A DNA stretch of 47,542 nt from Ichthyophthirius multifiliis (GCF_000220395.1 NW_004087671.1:1-47542), one strand, 5' to 3'; counted from the stretch's first letter, positions 26,294 to 39,054 are shown. The notes: generated from the letters alone by a model not told the origin. Numbers and translations are program-made.

Positions 26294-28135
26294 ATGGGTG
26301 TTTTTACGAAAAAGTTAAATATATAATTGAAAAAATTTAAAAAAGAGAAGTAATTATATAATAATTTTATTAGTTTAATAATAGTTATTTTTCCTTTTTT
26401 AATAAAAAAAAGGAATTAGAAGCTGAAAGAATAGTTTAATATGAATAAAAAATTATTTAAATTAGATAATTAAACGAGTAAAAAATGAAATAATAAGCAG
26501 AAAGAGAATTAAGAAAGCAAGAAGAACTAAAAAAAATAAAAATGGATGTTAATAATTTTTTTATATAAAAATAAAATAATATATTATAAAACTAGGTTGA
26601 ATAAAAAAGACTTAAATATGAAGATGAAAAAAGGAAAAAAGAAGAAGTGTAAATAATCGAAAATAAAGCTAAATAAATAAAAGCTTATGAATAATAACAA
26701 GAATATTTAAAAGAATAAATAATAAAAAATGAACTAAAAAAGCAATAAAAGATAAAGAAAAAGCAAGAAGAATTATAAAAGCAAGCATAAATAAGGCAAA
26801 CAACTGAAAATGTATTAAAAACCTAACAATTATTACTAGAAGAAAAAAGGAAAAAAATGGAAGAATATCAAATTAAAAGGAAAGAAAATCTCGAATTTTA
26901 AAATTAAAAAAAAAGAAGAAGTGGAAGAAAAAAGATAAAAATTAGAAAAAAATTATAATAATGTAAAAGTATTAATTAATACAAAGAATAATAAAAAAAA
27001 ATTGTAAAAATAATATATTTAAATATTTTAATATTAAACAAAACAAAAACTTTAGGAATTCGAAAAAAATAATAGGATTTAGAAGTGTATACAAATTATT
27101 TTTATCATAAAATTAATATTATTATATTATATTAGAAAAAAAGCCTTATTGGAATAATAAAAATAAGAATAATAATAATAACATAAACTATATTCTGAAT
27201 AATAATAATTAAAAATTTAAAAATAATGGTAAATTTTAATATTTGGTATTATTTTTTTTTAAATAAATTATAAAGAAATAAAATGAAGAATAAGAATAAA
27301 TTAAAAAATAATAATTTTATTAAAAAGAAAATGAAAAAAAATTATAAATTGAAGAATATATGTAAAAATAAAAGCTTTAATTGTAATAATAATAAGAATA
27401 AAAAGAATTAAAAATAAAAGAAGTTTTTTTTTTTTTTTTTTTTTTAAATAAAAATTATAAATATTTAATTTTAAAAAATTTAGATTCTTAAAAAAAATTA
27501 ATATTAAGTGGAAATTAAGAAAAAAAATCTTTTAGATTTATTTTAACAAATAGATTAAAAAGTTTAATAAAAAATTTAGAAAAAAAAGAAAGAAATAAGA
27601 TAAAAAAATGTTTATACTTTAATAAAAGAATTAGATAAAGAAGATAACATTTAAAGGATTGATACTTTATTGGAATATAAGAAAGAAATAATGAAAGAAA
27701 AGATTGAAAAAGATATATAAAAGAGATAAATAATTGAGTATTTTTAATTTATTTGGTTAAAAAATATATTTAAGAAAAATAAAATAAAAAAAGATCTTAA
27801 AAATAAAAATATATTGAAGCAACTTTAAGTATAAAACGACAAATATATTTAAAAAAAGAGAAAAAATTAAGAGAATTAGAAAGAAGCTTTTATAAATAAA
27901 ATAAAAATCAAAATAATTGTAATTTTTTGTTGTTTATTATAAAATAAAATATTTTTTTTTAATATAAAAAAAAGCATTTTCAGTTGGATTTAATAGTTGT
28001 ATTTAAAAATAAAGTAATTATAGTCATTAATATTTTAGTACTAAATATAAAAGTTTAATTATTAATTATAAATAAAATGATTGTTAAGAAATCTAATAAT
28101 AATTATAAGTAAAATAAACGAAATAAGTTTCTTGA
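26294..28135 (+). CDS. Lys/Glu/Gln-rich coiled-coil protein
   Basis: The clear first exon begins at 26413 (ELEAERIVQYEQKIIQ) after an acceptor AG; a candidate start exon is at 26294 (MGVFTKKLNIQ), with imperfect phase. Long charged helices follow (AERELRKQEELKKIKMD, EEYQIKRKENLEFQ). Near the end come TLIKELDKEDNIQRIDTLLE, YKKEIMKEKIEKDIQKRQ and YIEATLSIKRQIYLKKEKK, then a phase-correct intron into FSVGFNSCIQKQSNY and TGA 28133-28135. At least five introns of about 40-90 nt are implied; one donor near 27231 and one A-run near 26910 do not keep frame. The D/EN(I/V)xRI...EYK pattern recurs, from memory, in many ciliate coiled-coil proteins. No function is assigned. Confidence 0.65.
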
Positions 28136-28972
28136 AAAGTTAATTAAAAATTTAAAAAAATAATTTAATTTTAAAAATTATTTGAGTTTATACACTAAAT
28201 AAAATATTTAGCTAAATTATCATATTAATTAATTAATAATATGTTTATCATAATAGAAAATTAAAATATATATATACAAAAAAAAATAGTTTTTATTAGT
28301 TATATTTAAATAAATATATACTTCAATAATTTTATTTTTTTGAATTAAAATAATAATAATATTTTTTTCAATAATTTTATTGTTTAATATATTAATTTTA
28401 ATATAAATATTATTATTTTTTCAGATTTAGTTATAAATAAAATATTAATAATTTTTTTAAAAAATTACTTAAAATAAAAAAATATAGCATTACGAATATT
28501 ATTAAAAATGTTTGTAAAAAAAAATATCAAAAATTTTTTTTTTTTTTTTTAATATATTTTTAAATAAAAAAAATATAATAATTTTTATTAGTTTTAATTA
28601 TATTATATATTAATATTAATTTTTTCAATTATTTTAGTTTTTTTTAAAAATAAACCTACAACAAAAAGTCACTTTGTCAATTTTTTTTTTTATCTTTTTT
28701 TTTATTGTGACTTTTTAAAAAAAGAGAAAAAACATCAGTTAAAGTTATAGTTAATATTATAAAATATTATATTATATTTAAATAAATTTTTTGAAATATT
28801 TTTTTTTAAATCATTAATCAATTTCTTTGTATAATTATTTGATTTTCTTTTTTAAAGTTCTTTTTTTTATTTTCTTATTAAATATTAGATTAATTTTAGT
28901 TTATTTTAAGCGGTAGCTATCTTCGAGTATTTAAGAAAAATAAAATATATTCATTGAAATAATAAAATTAAA

Positions 28973-29023
<51 letters not shown>

Positions 29024-29280
29024 TATAAATATATATATTTATATATATTATTAATATTTTTAATTTTATTATTTATTGAAAATTATTATTTTTATAAATA
29101 TCTTTAGTTTAATATTTATATTACTAATTTTTAAATTTAGTTATGATATTAATTAAAATATTTATTTTTTCTATAATATTTTAAATTAATCAAGAATTAA
29201 AAAAAATCTATTTATAAAAAATAATTATTTAAATTCGTAATATATAAAAAATATTTAATATTTATTTTAAAATAATATAC
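28136..29280. other. A+T-rich spacer with inverted repeat and TA tract
   Basis: Mostly homopolymers. Contains a perfect 10-bp inverted repeat (28663-28672 and 28707-28716) and a TA microsatellite at about 28977-29019. No gene recognised. Confidence 0.55.
28663..28716. repeat. 10-bp inverted repeat AAAAAGTCAC/GTGACTTTTT
   Basis: Perfect arms separated by 34 bases that are nearly all T. The left arm and its flank (AAAAAGTCACTTTGTCAATT) resemble AAAAAGTCTTTTTGTCATT at 26257-26275. Role unknown; it could be a terminator-like hairpin or a small element remnant. Confidence 0.55.
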
Positions 29281-29700
29281 TTAAATTTCTTCTTTATCAA
29301 AATAATTAAAAATAAAATTTTAAAAAACCAAAAATATAAATATAAAATATTATTTTTTTAATTTAATATATTTTTATATTTATTATTATAAATAAAATAT
29401 ATATTTGATTTAAAAATTTCCATTTTAATATATATATTATAAGCAGATTATAAGTCTTTAAATTCTTATAAATATTTTATATATTAATCCTATTTAAAAT
29501 AATCTCTATCATTATTATAATTAAAATAGTCACTATTTTTTATTTTATTTTTATTTTACACAAATTCGATTTAAAAATTTAATTTTAATGAATATATTTA
29601 TTTTAATAATTTCAATTTATATTTTTATTTATTCTGTTGATAACTTTATAGCAAAATTTAATCATACTTGAATTTATTCTTTTAAATATATTTTTTAGAA
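29280..29700 (-). CDS. putative small ORF, unrecognised
   Basis: A TGA-free frame on the minus strand with protein-like composition (YDQILLQSYQQNKQKYKL, SDYFNYNNDRDYFKQ, YLQEFKDLQSAYN). No in-frame ATG was secured, and the 3' part becomes low-complexity. It diverges from the TPR gene. Chance cannot be excluded. Confidence 0.3.
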
Positions 29701-30130
29701 ACATAAAAATTATATTAATAAAATAATAATACGAATATAATTTAGAAAAACTATATAATAATTATTTTAAATATTATTAAGATATATTTATTTTTTCAAA
29801 TAAAATATATACATAATTTTAATATTGATTAATAATATAAATCTTTTTTTTTTTTTAAATTAATCAATTTAAATATCTTATTATTTATTATAAAATTTAA
29901 TATTATACTTCACTCTAACCATTAAATTTAACTTTTTTTAAAAAAATGCATCCATTTATAATAAATATAATAACAAATATAGTTTTTTTTATTTTTTAAA
30001 AAATTAAATTGTTTTTTAATATATGTGTTTTTCTTTTTAGTGATTTAAACAATGCATTTTATTTCAAATATTTAAACTGACTTAATTTAAATTTTGTATA
30101 ATTTTTAGTTTTTTTTAAAATAAAAAATTA

Positions 30131-32328
30131 ATGAAAGATATAACAACACGAACAAGAAAAAACTCTATCATAAATGTCGAAAGTTAAATATAAAGGTATT
30201 TTATATTTAAATAAAAAAGCAACTATAATTAAATAATCTAAAGAAAAAGCGAAGAGAATAATAAGCACAAATATCAGATATAATAATAATACATAAAAAC
30301 AAAATATTTAATTTCAAATAATTAATATAATTATCCAAACTAATAAAAATAGGAAATAATGATTCCGCAAAATTAAAAATCTCAAAATAAATAAATTAAT
30401 AATGTATCAACTCCTTATTATCTTTATTAGCAAAATTAAATAAAAGTAAAACAAAATGAGTATTAAAAATACATAGACGAAAATCAAAAAATCAAAAAAA
30501 GACAGATATGTTAAAGAATATATATAATAAAAATAATATTAGTATAAATATAAATAATATTTCATGCCAAAATAGAAGTGGATAGAATATAAATTTATCT
30601 ATGAATAGTGTAAGTAGAGTAAAAGTACGGTAATAAATGCATGAAAAATAATACTCAATAAAAAGGTAAAACTTAAATGATACACCAAATAACAAAATAA
30701 GATATTTATAGAAGAATTGTCCTATATTTACTAATAAATATTTAAAGAAAAAATACAAATCGAATTAAAATAATGATAATTCTTAATTTAATGATACTTT
30801 GTTTAATGGATATAATATGTAAGGTTATTAATAAAATTAATTTCCAAATTAATTTTTTTTAAAAAAAAACACGAATAAAACTTTTGAAATAAATTAGTTT
30901 GTGCCTAATACAATTAAAATTTTGAGTCAAGAAAATTATAATGAATCAATGAATTAGAATATTTAAATTAAAAATTCGAATGTCCTAGCTCTTTTATAAT
31001 AAGGATAATAATTAGTAAAAGATAATAATCTAAAACTTGCTATATAGTATTTATATTATAATTTTCTATTTATAATTATAATTATATATATACATACATA
31101 TATATTGTTAGAGTTCTAAAAGACGTTATTTAAAAGGATAATAATTTATTAGATGCTCATTATCTATTAGGTATAAGTTATATAGGAAGAAGTGAATATT
31201 AATTAGCAATTAAATAACTTTTATATGTTTTAGAAAAAAACAATACCTTTAGAAAAAATATTTATCTTTTGATTTCTATAGCTTTAAAAAAATTAAACAA
31301 TATATAGTCTGCAATTCAAATAGTTTACTTTTTTTTATTTATTATTAATAAACAAAAATAAAATTTTATATTATTTAATTAAAAAAAGCTCAGTTAAGCT
31401 ATTTAAAATAATCAAAATTATTAAGATGCTTATATTTATAGAGGAAAATTATATATAAAAGAAAAAAAATATGAACTTGCAATCTAAGATTTTAATACTG
31501 CTATCAAGATTAATCCAGAAAAAGGAGTATCCTATTTAGGAAAAGGAGATTGCTTAAAATTTATGGGATGTTATCAAGAATCTTTTATTTAATATACAAA
31601 AGCTATGGAAAAGGAAAACAAAAATTTAAAAAATATATGTTTGTTAAAAAGGGCTACTTTATTAATAAAAGATTAAAAATATGAAGAAGCATTATAAGAT
31701 TTAAATAATGTTTTTTATAAAAATAAATAAAATATATATATTAAAAGAAAAAAAAAAACTATAGGTAATAAAATATGAAGAAAAAAAATCAGAAGTTTAT
31801 TATTTTAAAGGATTAGCATTATATAAATAAAGTATAAAAAACATATATCTATTTTTATTAGAAAATTAATATATTTATAATTTATATAAAAAAGGAAATT
31901 TAAAAGATGCAATTCTTTCTTTTGAACAATCAATAAAATACAATAACTCTAAAAAATGTGTATCTAAGTCATTAAAGAAAATATCAAAAATAAAAATAGA
32001 ATAAAGAGATTTTTATTCTGCTTTTCATACATTAAGTAGAGCAGATTTTCTAGATGTCGAAATAAAAACAATAGAAAAATTAAAATTATTTACTGAAGGA
32101 GTGATCTTTTTAATGAAAAAAAAATATAATGAAGGAATTGATTTGTTTAATTAAATTACAAAAAATAATAAATTAGGAGATTTTTTGTAACAAATATTTT
32201 ATTCTTATAGGGCTTATGGTTATTTTTGTTTGGGAAACCATTAAATGGCGCTAAATGATTATATATAATAATAAAATTATTTAGAAGATGTAAATAAATA
32301 TAAAATTAATAATAATATTAATAATTAA

Positions 32329-32403
<75 letters not shown>

Positions 32404-34380
32404 TAATTTTGTATAATAAATTTTTATGTGAAGGAATATTGGCAATAAATTCTAGTAAATTTGAAAATTGTTTATCCTTTTTTAAAAATTCTGCTTTGAT
32501 TTGCAAATAAAAAATTGAGCCAATCCTTTATTAAGCATTAAGTTTAATTTATATAACTTTTTCTAAAAAATAAAATATAGAAGATTCAGATTTTTAATAA
32601 AATATTCTTAAAGCTTTATCAATATTAGATAAATGTATTTAATTAAACAATTAAAATGCCCAATCTTATTATTTTCGTGCAATAATTAGATGTTATATGG
32701 GTTTTTATTAGGAAGGTTTATCTGATATAGACAAAGCAATTTAAAATAGCGAGGATAACCTAGCTTAATACTTTTATTTAAGAGGGCATATTTTAGGTTG
32801 TTGTAAATAATATAAGCAAGCTTAATACGATCTATCAATATGTCTTTAATTAGATGAGAATTTTTCCGATGCATATCTTGAAAGGGCCAAAAACAATTAT
32901 TTTTTAGAAGAACATGATTCTACTTTTAGTGATATGTAGAAATATATATAATTAAAACCTTAAGATTAATAAATACATTTTTGGGCTGGAAATTTACTTT
33001 TTAATAGTGGAGCAATAGAAGATGCGATAAAAGCCTATAGTCATTGTGAATAAATAAATAAATAAGAAAATTTGCTTTTAGAGAGAATTAAATGTAATAT
33101 TATTTTAAAAAATTTCTAATAAGCAATATAAGATATTAATAAAGTAATTATATTAAATAATTTTTTGTTTTGTTTCCAATACATTTGTATTAATTTTAGA
33201 TTTCAGAAAATAGTTAATTATATAAAGTAGATTTGGCTTGTTTAAATTCTTTAAAATCGCTTAGTTTTGAATATTTTTTTAAAGCCTAAAAAAACGGATT
33301 TAAGGAAAATATCTCTTAATTAAAAAAATTGAGTGATAAAGAAAATTTAAAATCAATGATTTTTACTTAAAATCATATATATTTATACCTTGGTGCTTTT
33401 TTACTATTTAATGAAATTTACCATGAAGCCATTATTTTTTTCAAAAAGGGTCTATAGAATTTTTAAAAAGCAAATCAATCATAAGATTAAAAAGATAATT
33501 CTACAATTAAATATTTAAATGACAATAATATAATATTAGATTATTATTTTAATATTATTCTTGCCTATATTTTAGTATTTAACTTTTTATTTTTTATATA
33601 TAATTTCTTTACTTTTTTATTAATTCTTAAGTTATTTAGAATAATTAACTTAATGAAGCACATCAAACATGTTAAGGAGTTGAATAGATTTTAAATAATA
33701 AATATAAATAAATATTCGTATTATTAAATGAATTAATTACTATAGAAATGAATTAATAAAAAAGTATTAAAAAATAAAATAAAAATTATTTATTTATTTT
33801 TAAAGACAATAATTATAATGAACTTGAGATCTAAAATTCTATTTATAATATATTTTAAGAAGATAAAAAAATTTCTTTAATTATTCCACCTATAGCTTTA
33901 AAACTAAAAACCTTAACTAATATCAAATTAAATATATAATTTGATATACCAAAAATTAATCCTCCAAGCATGTAGCCTTAATTTAATATTCAATTAATAA
34001 AAACTTTAAATGTAAATTTAATTAAATACTTAAAATAAATTAATTAAACATAATTTAATAAATAGCCTAATATGGTAGAAAACAAACCTGAAGCACCATG
34101 GATTAGAAGAAATTCAGATGGAATTATATTTACTGATAATATATAAATATTTGAACATTTGAATTTGGAAACAGAAGAAAAAGAAAAAAGTAAAAAAATA
34201 ATGTATTTAATTATTTAATAATATAAAAAAAAAGATGAGCTAATAAAATAGGTCAAAATCGATAAAATGAAAGCAAATTTAATGCTAGATAAAGAAATAT
34301 TAAAAAAACTCAATAAACTTAATTAAAAATAATAAATAATATATACATAATAATCAATAAATAAAGATATTAATTTATGA
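30131..34380 (+). CDS. large tetratricopeptide-repeat (TPR) protein
   Basis: A multi-exon gene of roughly 1,200 residues, ATG at 30131 (MKDITTRTRKNSIINVE), TGA at 34378-34380. The first 280 residues are Asn/Gln-rich. Then come many 34-residue TPR helices-turn-helices: LLDAHYLLGISYIGRSEYQ, DAYIYRGKLYIKEKKYELA, YLGKGDCLKFMGCYQESF, SYYFRAIIRCYMGFYQEG, YFYLRGHILGCCKQYKQA, IHFWAGNLLFNSGAIEDA. TPR arrays are protein-binding scaffolds. The C-terminal part has KPEAPWIRRNSDGIIFTDN and a basic helix. Introns: 31047-31111, 31323-31388, 31710-31764, 31832-31894, 33144-33199, 33575-33639, with an ATA/TAA-rich candidate at about 32330-32432. One base is lost in the A run at 30494-30500 (-1 frame). The N-terminal boundary is less sure than the TPR part. 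The specific partner is unknown. Confidence 0.85.
32331..32402 (+). repeat. (AAT)n microsatellite inside the TPR gene
   Basis: About 24 triplets. Before it the frame reads Asn/Ile/Gln; after it the TPR frame (LCEGILAINSSKFENC) is not the same. Either it is part of an intron (donor GTAATAATA, acceptor GTGAAG) or the repeat length is miscalled. Confidence 0.8.
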
Positions 34381-35132
34381 AAATAAAAGTATAAATTTTT
34401 TTTCATTAATAAAAAATATTAAGAATATTATTTATTTAACAAAATTAAATAAATTTTATTAATATATTTTAACAAAAATTGCTTGTTATAATAATATATC
34501 TATTAAGAAATAATATAATTTAAATATTAATTTATAAAATAATTATTTACTGATTTGATTTAACTTTAATTAGAAGTTTTATATATTTAATATGTTGTTT
34601 AACACTAAGCTTTTATTTGGTTTAAGTGTTTTTTCCTAATTTATACTTAGAATATTATTATAAAAGTTTTTATTATTATTAAATTAATTAATATCATTAA
34701 AAACAGAAAATTATCAAAATCATTATGTTATTTTAAATTTATTAATAATGTTTATTTTTAAATTCAAAAAAAATATTTTTTGGGAGTATTTTATTTATAA
34801 TAATATTCCAAAAGTGAACTATCATTTTTATATTGATTTTATTTATTTAAAAATTTAATACATTCTTAACTTTTTATTATTATTATTATAAATTATTTAA
34901 AAAACATAATTTTTTTTGAAGAGAATATTTTCTGTGAAAAATGCATTTTTGATAATATAATTTTAAAAAATTAAATTTATTTACTTTTTAAAAATAATTT
35001 AATCCAAGTTCAAAAACTGTTTTTTTTAGGAATTTTCATTATAACTTATTTTTTTTCTTTCAATTTTTTTAAATATACATTCTTTTCTTATAATTAGAGT
35101 AAAATTAATATTTTTTTTTCTTTTTTTTAATT
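34381..35132. other. T-rich convergent spacer
   Basis: Between the TPR stop and the stop of the minus-strand ORF at 35133. Homopolymers and TTATTA runs, with no gene recognised. Confidence 0.55.
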
Positions 35133-35725
35133 TCAATCTTGAGCAGTTATTAAAAATGTTTTGTTCTGAAATTAATTAAGTATTTATGTTTAGGGAGGCA
35201 TATTTAGGTTTTTTATTAGCATTTTCTTGATATTTTAAGTTGCTTATTTAATAAGTTAATTTTTTTATTTTTATAATTATATAATTTATATTTTTTATCT
35301 CACAAAAGATCGTTCATTGTATGTTTATTATTTTGGCTTAATGTTTATTTCATCTCTAAATTTTATAAAGGAGATTTCATATTAAATAATATTTATTTTT
35401 ATTTTAAAGAATTCGTTGTTAATTAATTTTTTTTAACTCTTCTAAATTAGATTATGTATTTAAATTTTCTAATTTTTTAAGTTTATTTATTTTTTAATCA
35501 CTAAATATAAGAAGTTTTTATATTTGCATAATTTTAGAATTTAATTAATGCATTTTCTTATATTAATTGTATATTAGAATTTTTAGTGTATGATTTTTAA
35601 ATAATTCTAAATCTATAATTATTGTTATATAAAATATATTTTTAATTTATTTATAAATTCTTTTTTATCAAACCAAACTAAATTTTGCTGTTTTTTTTGT
35701 TCAATTTATAATATAAAAAATTATA
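35133..35725 (-). CDS. putative Gln/Lys-rich protein, 5' end unclear
   Basis: A TGA-free minus-strand frame of about 195 codons ending at TGA 35133-35135. It begins near IEQKKQQNLVWFDKKEF and contains IIQYEISFIKFRDEIN, PKQQTYNERSFVRQK and a tail LNMPPQTQILNQFQNK. The codon mix resembles the confirmed exons. No start is fixed; a short exon from an ATG at 35802 is possible. It diverges from the 35834 gene with about 100 bases between. Family unknown. Confidence 0.45.
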
Positions 35726-35833
35726 AATAAAAAATAATTTTTTATTTAGTATTAATAAAATAATAATTAACATTAGTTTTTTAATATTCGACTTTAATTC
35801 ATTTAAAATTAAAATAAAATAAAATAAATTAAA

Positions 35834-36911
35834 ATGGACTAAAAAGTTTTTTTTAATGAAATAAGCGAATTATTAGAAACACCTTTCAATAAACAGAATT
35901 CATAACAATAAGAATAAAATTATTTTTTTGTAAAGGTAACAAAAATAAAATATATAAATTATTTGTATTAAAATAAATATATAAAAGTAAGATGTAAAAG
36001 ATAAAATATAGCAAATTATTGAATAGCTTTAAGCCTAAAAATAGGAATTTCGCAAACAAAAATATTAGGATCATACATAAATAATTCGTTAAAAATAAAA
36101 ATAAAAGTTGGAATGGAAGCAAATGCAAACATATTAACCTTAAATTGAAAATAGAAAACCGTTTATTAAGCTTCCTCACATACAATAAGAATATTTTGAA
36201 AAAAACAAATAAATATATATTAATACCGATAAAGCTAAGTCATATTTAGAAAGACAAAGTTTAATCTTTCCAGATAAATCTAATTTTCCTTTAGGATGTA
36301 TTTTTTTTTTTTTTTTATAACATTGTATAAAAATAAATTACGGGAAACATAGTTCATTATAGTTGTGGAGAAAAATCAAGTCCTTATGATTTATTTGGAA
36401 AAGTACCTGAAAATTAATTGAGTGAAAAATAAAAGTTGCATTAAACCTATTGGGAAAGTGTCAATAGCACAATAAAATAAAAAGAATATGAATAAGTAAA
36501 ATTACTTGCAAAATATCACATTTTTATTAATAAAGATTTATATTTATTTTATATAATAAAAATAAGTTAATTCTTTCATAAAGTGGTAAAGAAAAGAAAA
36601 AAAAATCCGAATAAATATCTAAAGAAAATAAAAAAGTATAAATATTTAAGCCAATAGATACTAGAACCCATTACTTTTAATAAGAACCATCGTATATTAC
36701 TGAAGTTTCTAGAACTGAAAAGTAAAATTAAACTTTATTTTAATTATAAATATTAATATTTTTAACATACTTAATTTTAGTCAGATTTAAAAATTAATAA
36801 GCCTGACAAGAAATATTGAGCATAATCTAAAATGGAATCCAAATAATTATGTAAAAAAAAATTATTTTTTTATAAAAAATAACAAAAAAAGATTGGAAAG
36901 TTGTTCGATGA
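35834..36911 (+). CDS. unrecognised protein, multi-exon, conserved-looking
   Basis: Starts MDQKVFFNEISELLETPF. After a GTAACA intron (about 35936-36005) comes a charged helix (IIEQLQAQKQEFRKQKY, QKQKQKLEWKQMQ), then RKPFIKLPHIQQEYFEKN and ERQSLIFPDKSNFPLG. A phase-correct intron (about 36300-36359) joins PLG to FHYSCGEKSSPYDLFGK and VPENQLSEKQKLHQTYWES. Further introns at about 36500-36570 and 36720-36780 lead to KPIDTRTHYFQQEPSYITE and IEHNLKWNPNNY. The C-terminus DWKVVR stops at TGA 36909-36911. About 270 residues. The exons join sensibly and contain motif-like stretches, so it is real, but no family was recognised. It lies upstream of the MATE gene on the same strand. Confidence 0.6.
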
Positions 36912-37159
36912 TTAGATTTATAAACCTTAATAATAATATTTGTAATTGTAGTAAAAAAAATAATAATAATAACAATAAAACTAAGATGAAAATTTATAAC
37001 TATTATCAAATTTATGATAAGGAATAAAATAATAAATAAAACTTAATTATATTTAACTAATATATATATATATATATATTATTTTTTAAAAAAGATTTTT
37101 TTATAATTTAATAAAAAAATAAAACAATATATATATATATGTAACTTTAAAATTAAAAT

Positions 37160-38817
37160 ATGGATTAAAATATATAAATAATAAATATAGAAAAGAATCC
37201 AATAAGCCGATCAGCTTAAACTTTCGAAATCGTATAACAAGCCTCCAATAATATATTAGGCGAAACTCAAGATAATTCATTTTCTCATTAATTTCCTGAC
37301 CAAGTAAGTTTTTCATGGTTATTAAAATCATGTTTTGAAGAAGCTTTAAGTTATTTTTTCGAATGGGTTCCAACTACAATCGCCCTATATTTCGTAGCCG
37401 ATTAATATTCATAAGAAATAGTAAGCGGCTTTGGTTTAGGTTTAGTATGGAACAACTGTGTAGGATAAGGCTTATATTATGGACTTTGTAGTGGTTTAGA
37501 AACAATGGCTTCGCATGCCCATGGTGCTAAAAATTACAAATAAGTTGGTCTTTTATTTTAAAAGACATTATATATATCCTTAATAATGTTTATCCCTATA
37601 TCTTTATGTATGATATATTCCCAAAACATTATATCTTTATGGAATGATGACCCAAAACTATCATATATAGCAGGCTAATATTGTATGCATTCTCTCCCTG
37701 GTATATTTTTTGCTGCCATATATTACGCCTATAAGGCAACTTTGAATGCATAAAATGCATATAGACTACAAGTATATAGTAGTGGTATTAATATAGGATT
37801 TACATTATTATATTGTATAATTTTTATCACAAAATTGGATTTGGGAATTAAAGGAGCATCCATAATTTTTTCACTCACAGAATTTTCAAACGTACTTATA
37901 TGCTATTTATTTGCAAAAAGAGTTCCTTAACTATCAAAATGCTACATTCCTTACACAAATTAATGCCGATAAGACCTTCTTCCTTTCTTAAAATAAGCAG
38001 TTCCTATTGGATCTTTACTTTCACTTGAATGGATGCTTTAGGAAGCTAATTCTATTATTGCTTCTAACTTAAATGCTTAATAGTATTCAGCTCATATTGT
38101 ACTTGCAAATTTATTAGCTGTCTGTAATTAGTTTGTTTTAGGTTATTCTACTGCTGCCTGCACTTTTATAGGAAATGAAATGGGTAGAGGAAAAGTAGCA
38201 AATGCTAAAAAATATTCTCTTTATAGTCTTTGTATTGTGGTTAGTCATTTATTACTAACAGTTACTCCAGTTTACATTATGTAAAATAAAATCGCTGAAG
38301 CTTTTGCTGTTGATAATAATGTAAAGGAGGAATTAGTTAATATTTTTGGATTATTTTTGCTTGTATATTGCATGGATTCTTTTTAATGTTATATCACTGC
38401 TTTTATGAGGGCAATTGCTTAAGAAAAATATTCTAGTTTTTCATTTATTTTCTCTTATGCAACAGTTGGACTTACTTCAAGTTATTTTTTAGCTTATAAA
38501 GCCGGATTTTAAATTAAAGGAATATGGTTTGGAACTTGTTTAGGTATTTTTTTATATTTTTTAATATTTAAACAAACAAAATAGGTTTAAGTGTTTATTT
38601 AATTCTTTAATTTAAAAAAATTTTATAAATTAATTTAAATAAAATGTCTAATATTATTTTGGGTAGAATTGAATATTAAGAATCTCTTAATAATAAAAAT
38701 AAAGATAAAGATAAAAATAATGAATGTAAAAAACCAGATACATACGATAACACAGCTAAAAACATGATGGAATAATAATTTAGTATTAAATAAAGAAAAT
38801 CTTTAGAATATTTATGA
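37160..38817 (+). CDS. MATE-family multidrug/cation antiporter
   Basis: MATE proteins export organic cations and metabolites in exchange for H+ or Na+ through 12 membrane helices in two halves. ATG at 37160 (MDQNIQIINIEKNPISRSA), cytosolic N-terminus, then amphipathic and membrane segments FFEWVPTTIALYFVA, IVSGFGLGLVWNNCVGQG, and the MATE-typical GLCSGLETMASHAHGAKNY (compare G...ALETLCGQAYGA in the family). Later: KTLYISLIMFIPISLCMI, PGIFFAAIYYAYKATLNAQ, GIKGASIIFSLTEFSN, the second-half repeat AVPIGSLLSLEWMLQEAN, and VLGYSTAACTFIGNEMGRGK. One 41-nt intron (38544-38584) in the last membrane helix (IWFGTCLG to LSVYLIL) joins in phase. A charged C-terminal tail ends LEYL, TGA 38815-38817. About 535 residues, a normal MATE length; no frame errors. 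Confidence 0.92.
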
Positions 38818-39054
38818 TTGAAACTTAAAATTAAAAAGGAAGAATTAAATATTATGTTTAAAAAAATAATAACTAAAATAACACAAAAATATATTATTGT
38901 ATCTAATATTTCTTTTTTATTTTTCATAATTACGATTTGAAGGAATTCAATTTTTCTTTATTAAAAAAAAAAATTATATATTTAAAACTTAATTAAGAAA
39001 AAAAAAATTACATTAGTTATATATTTTATTTAAATTAAAAGCCTTTCAATATAA

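Noticed and set aside
28901-28960. Less A+T-rich patch AGCGGTAGCTATCTTCGAG, considered as a tRNA
   Set aside because: Too short; no cloverleaf, no TTCGA arm at the right spacing and no anticodon stem.
37101-38927. Minus-strand ORFs opposite the MATE gene
   Set aside because: The plus strand encodes an uninterrupted MATE transporter with its family motifs.
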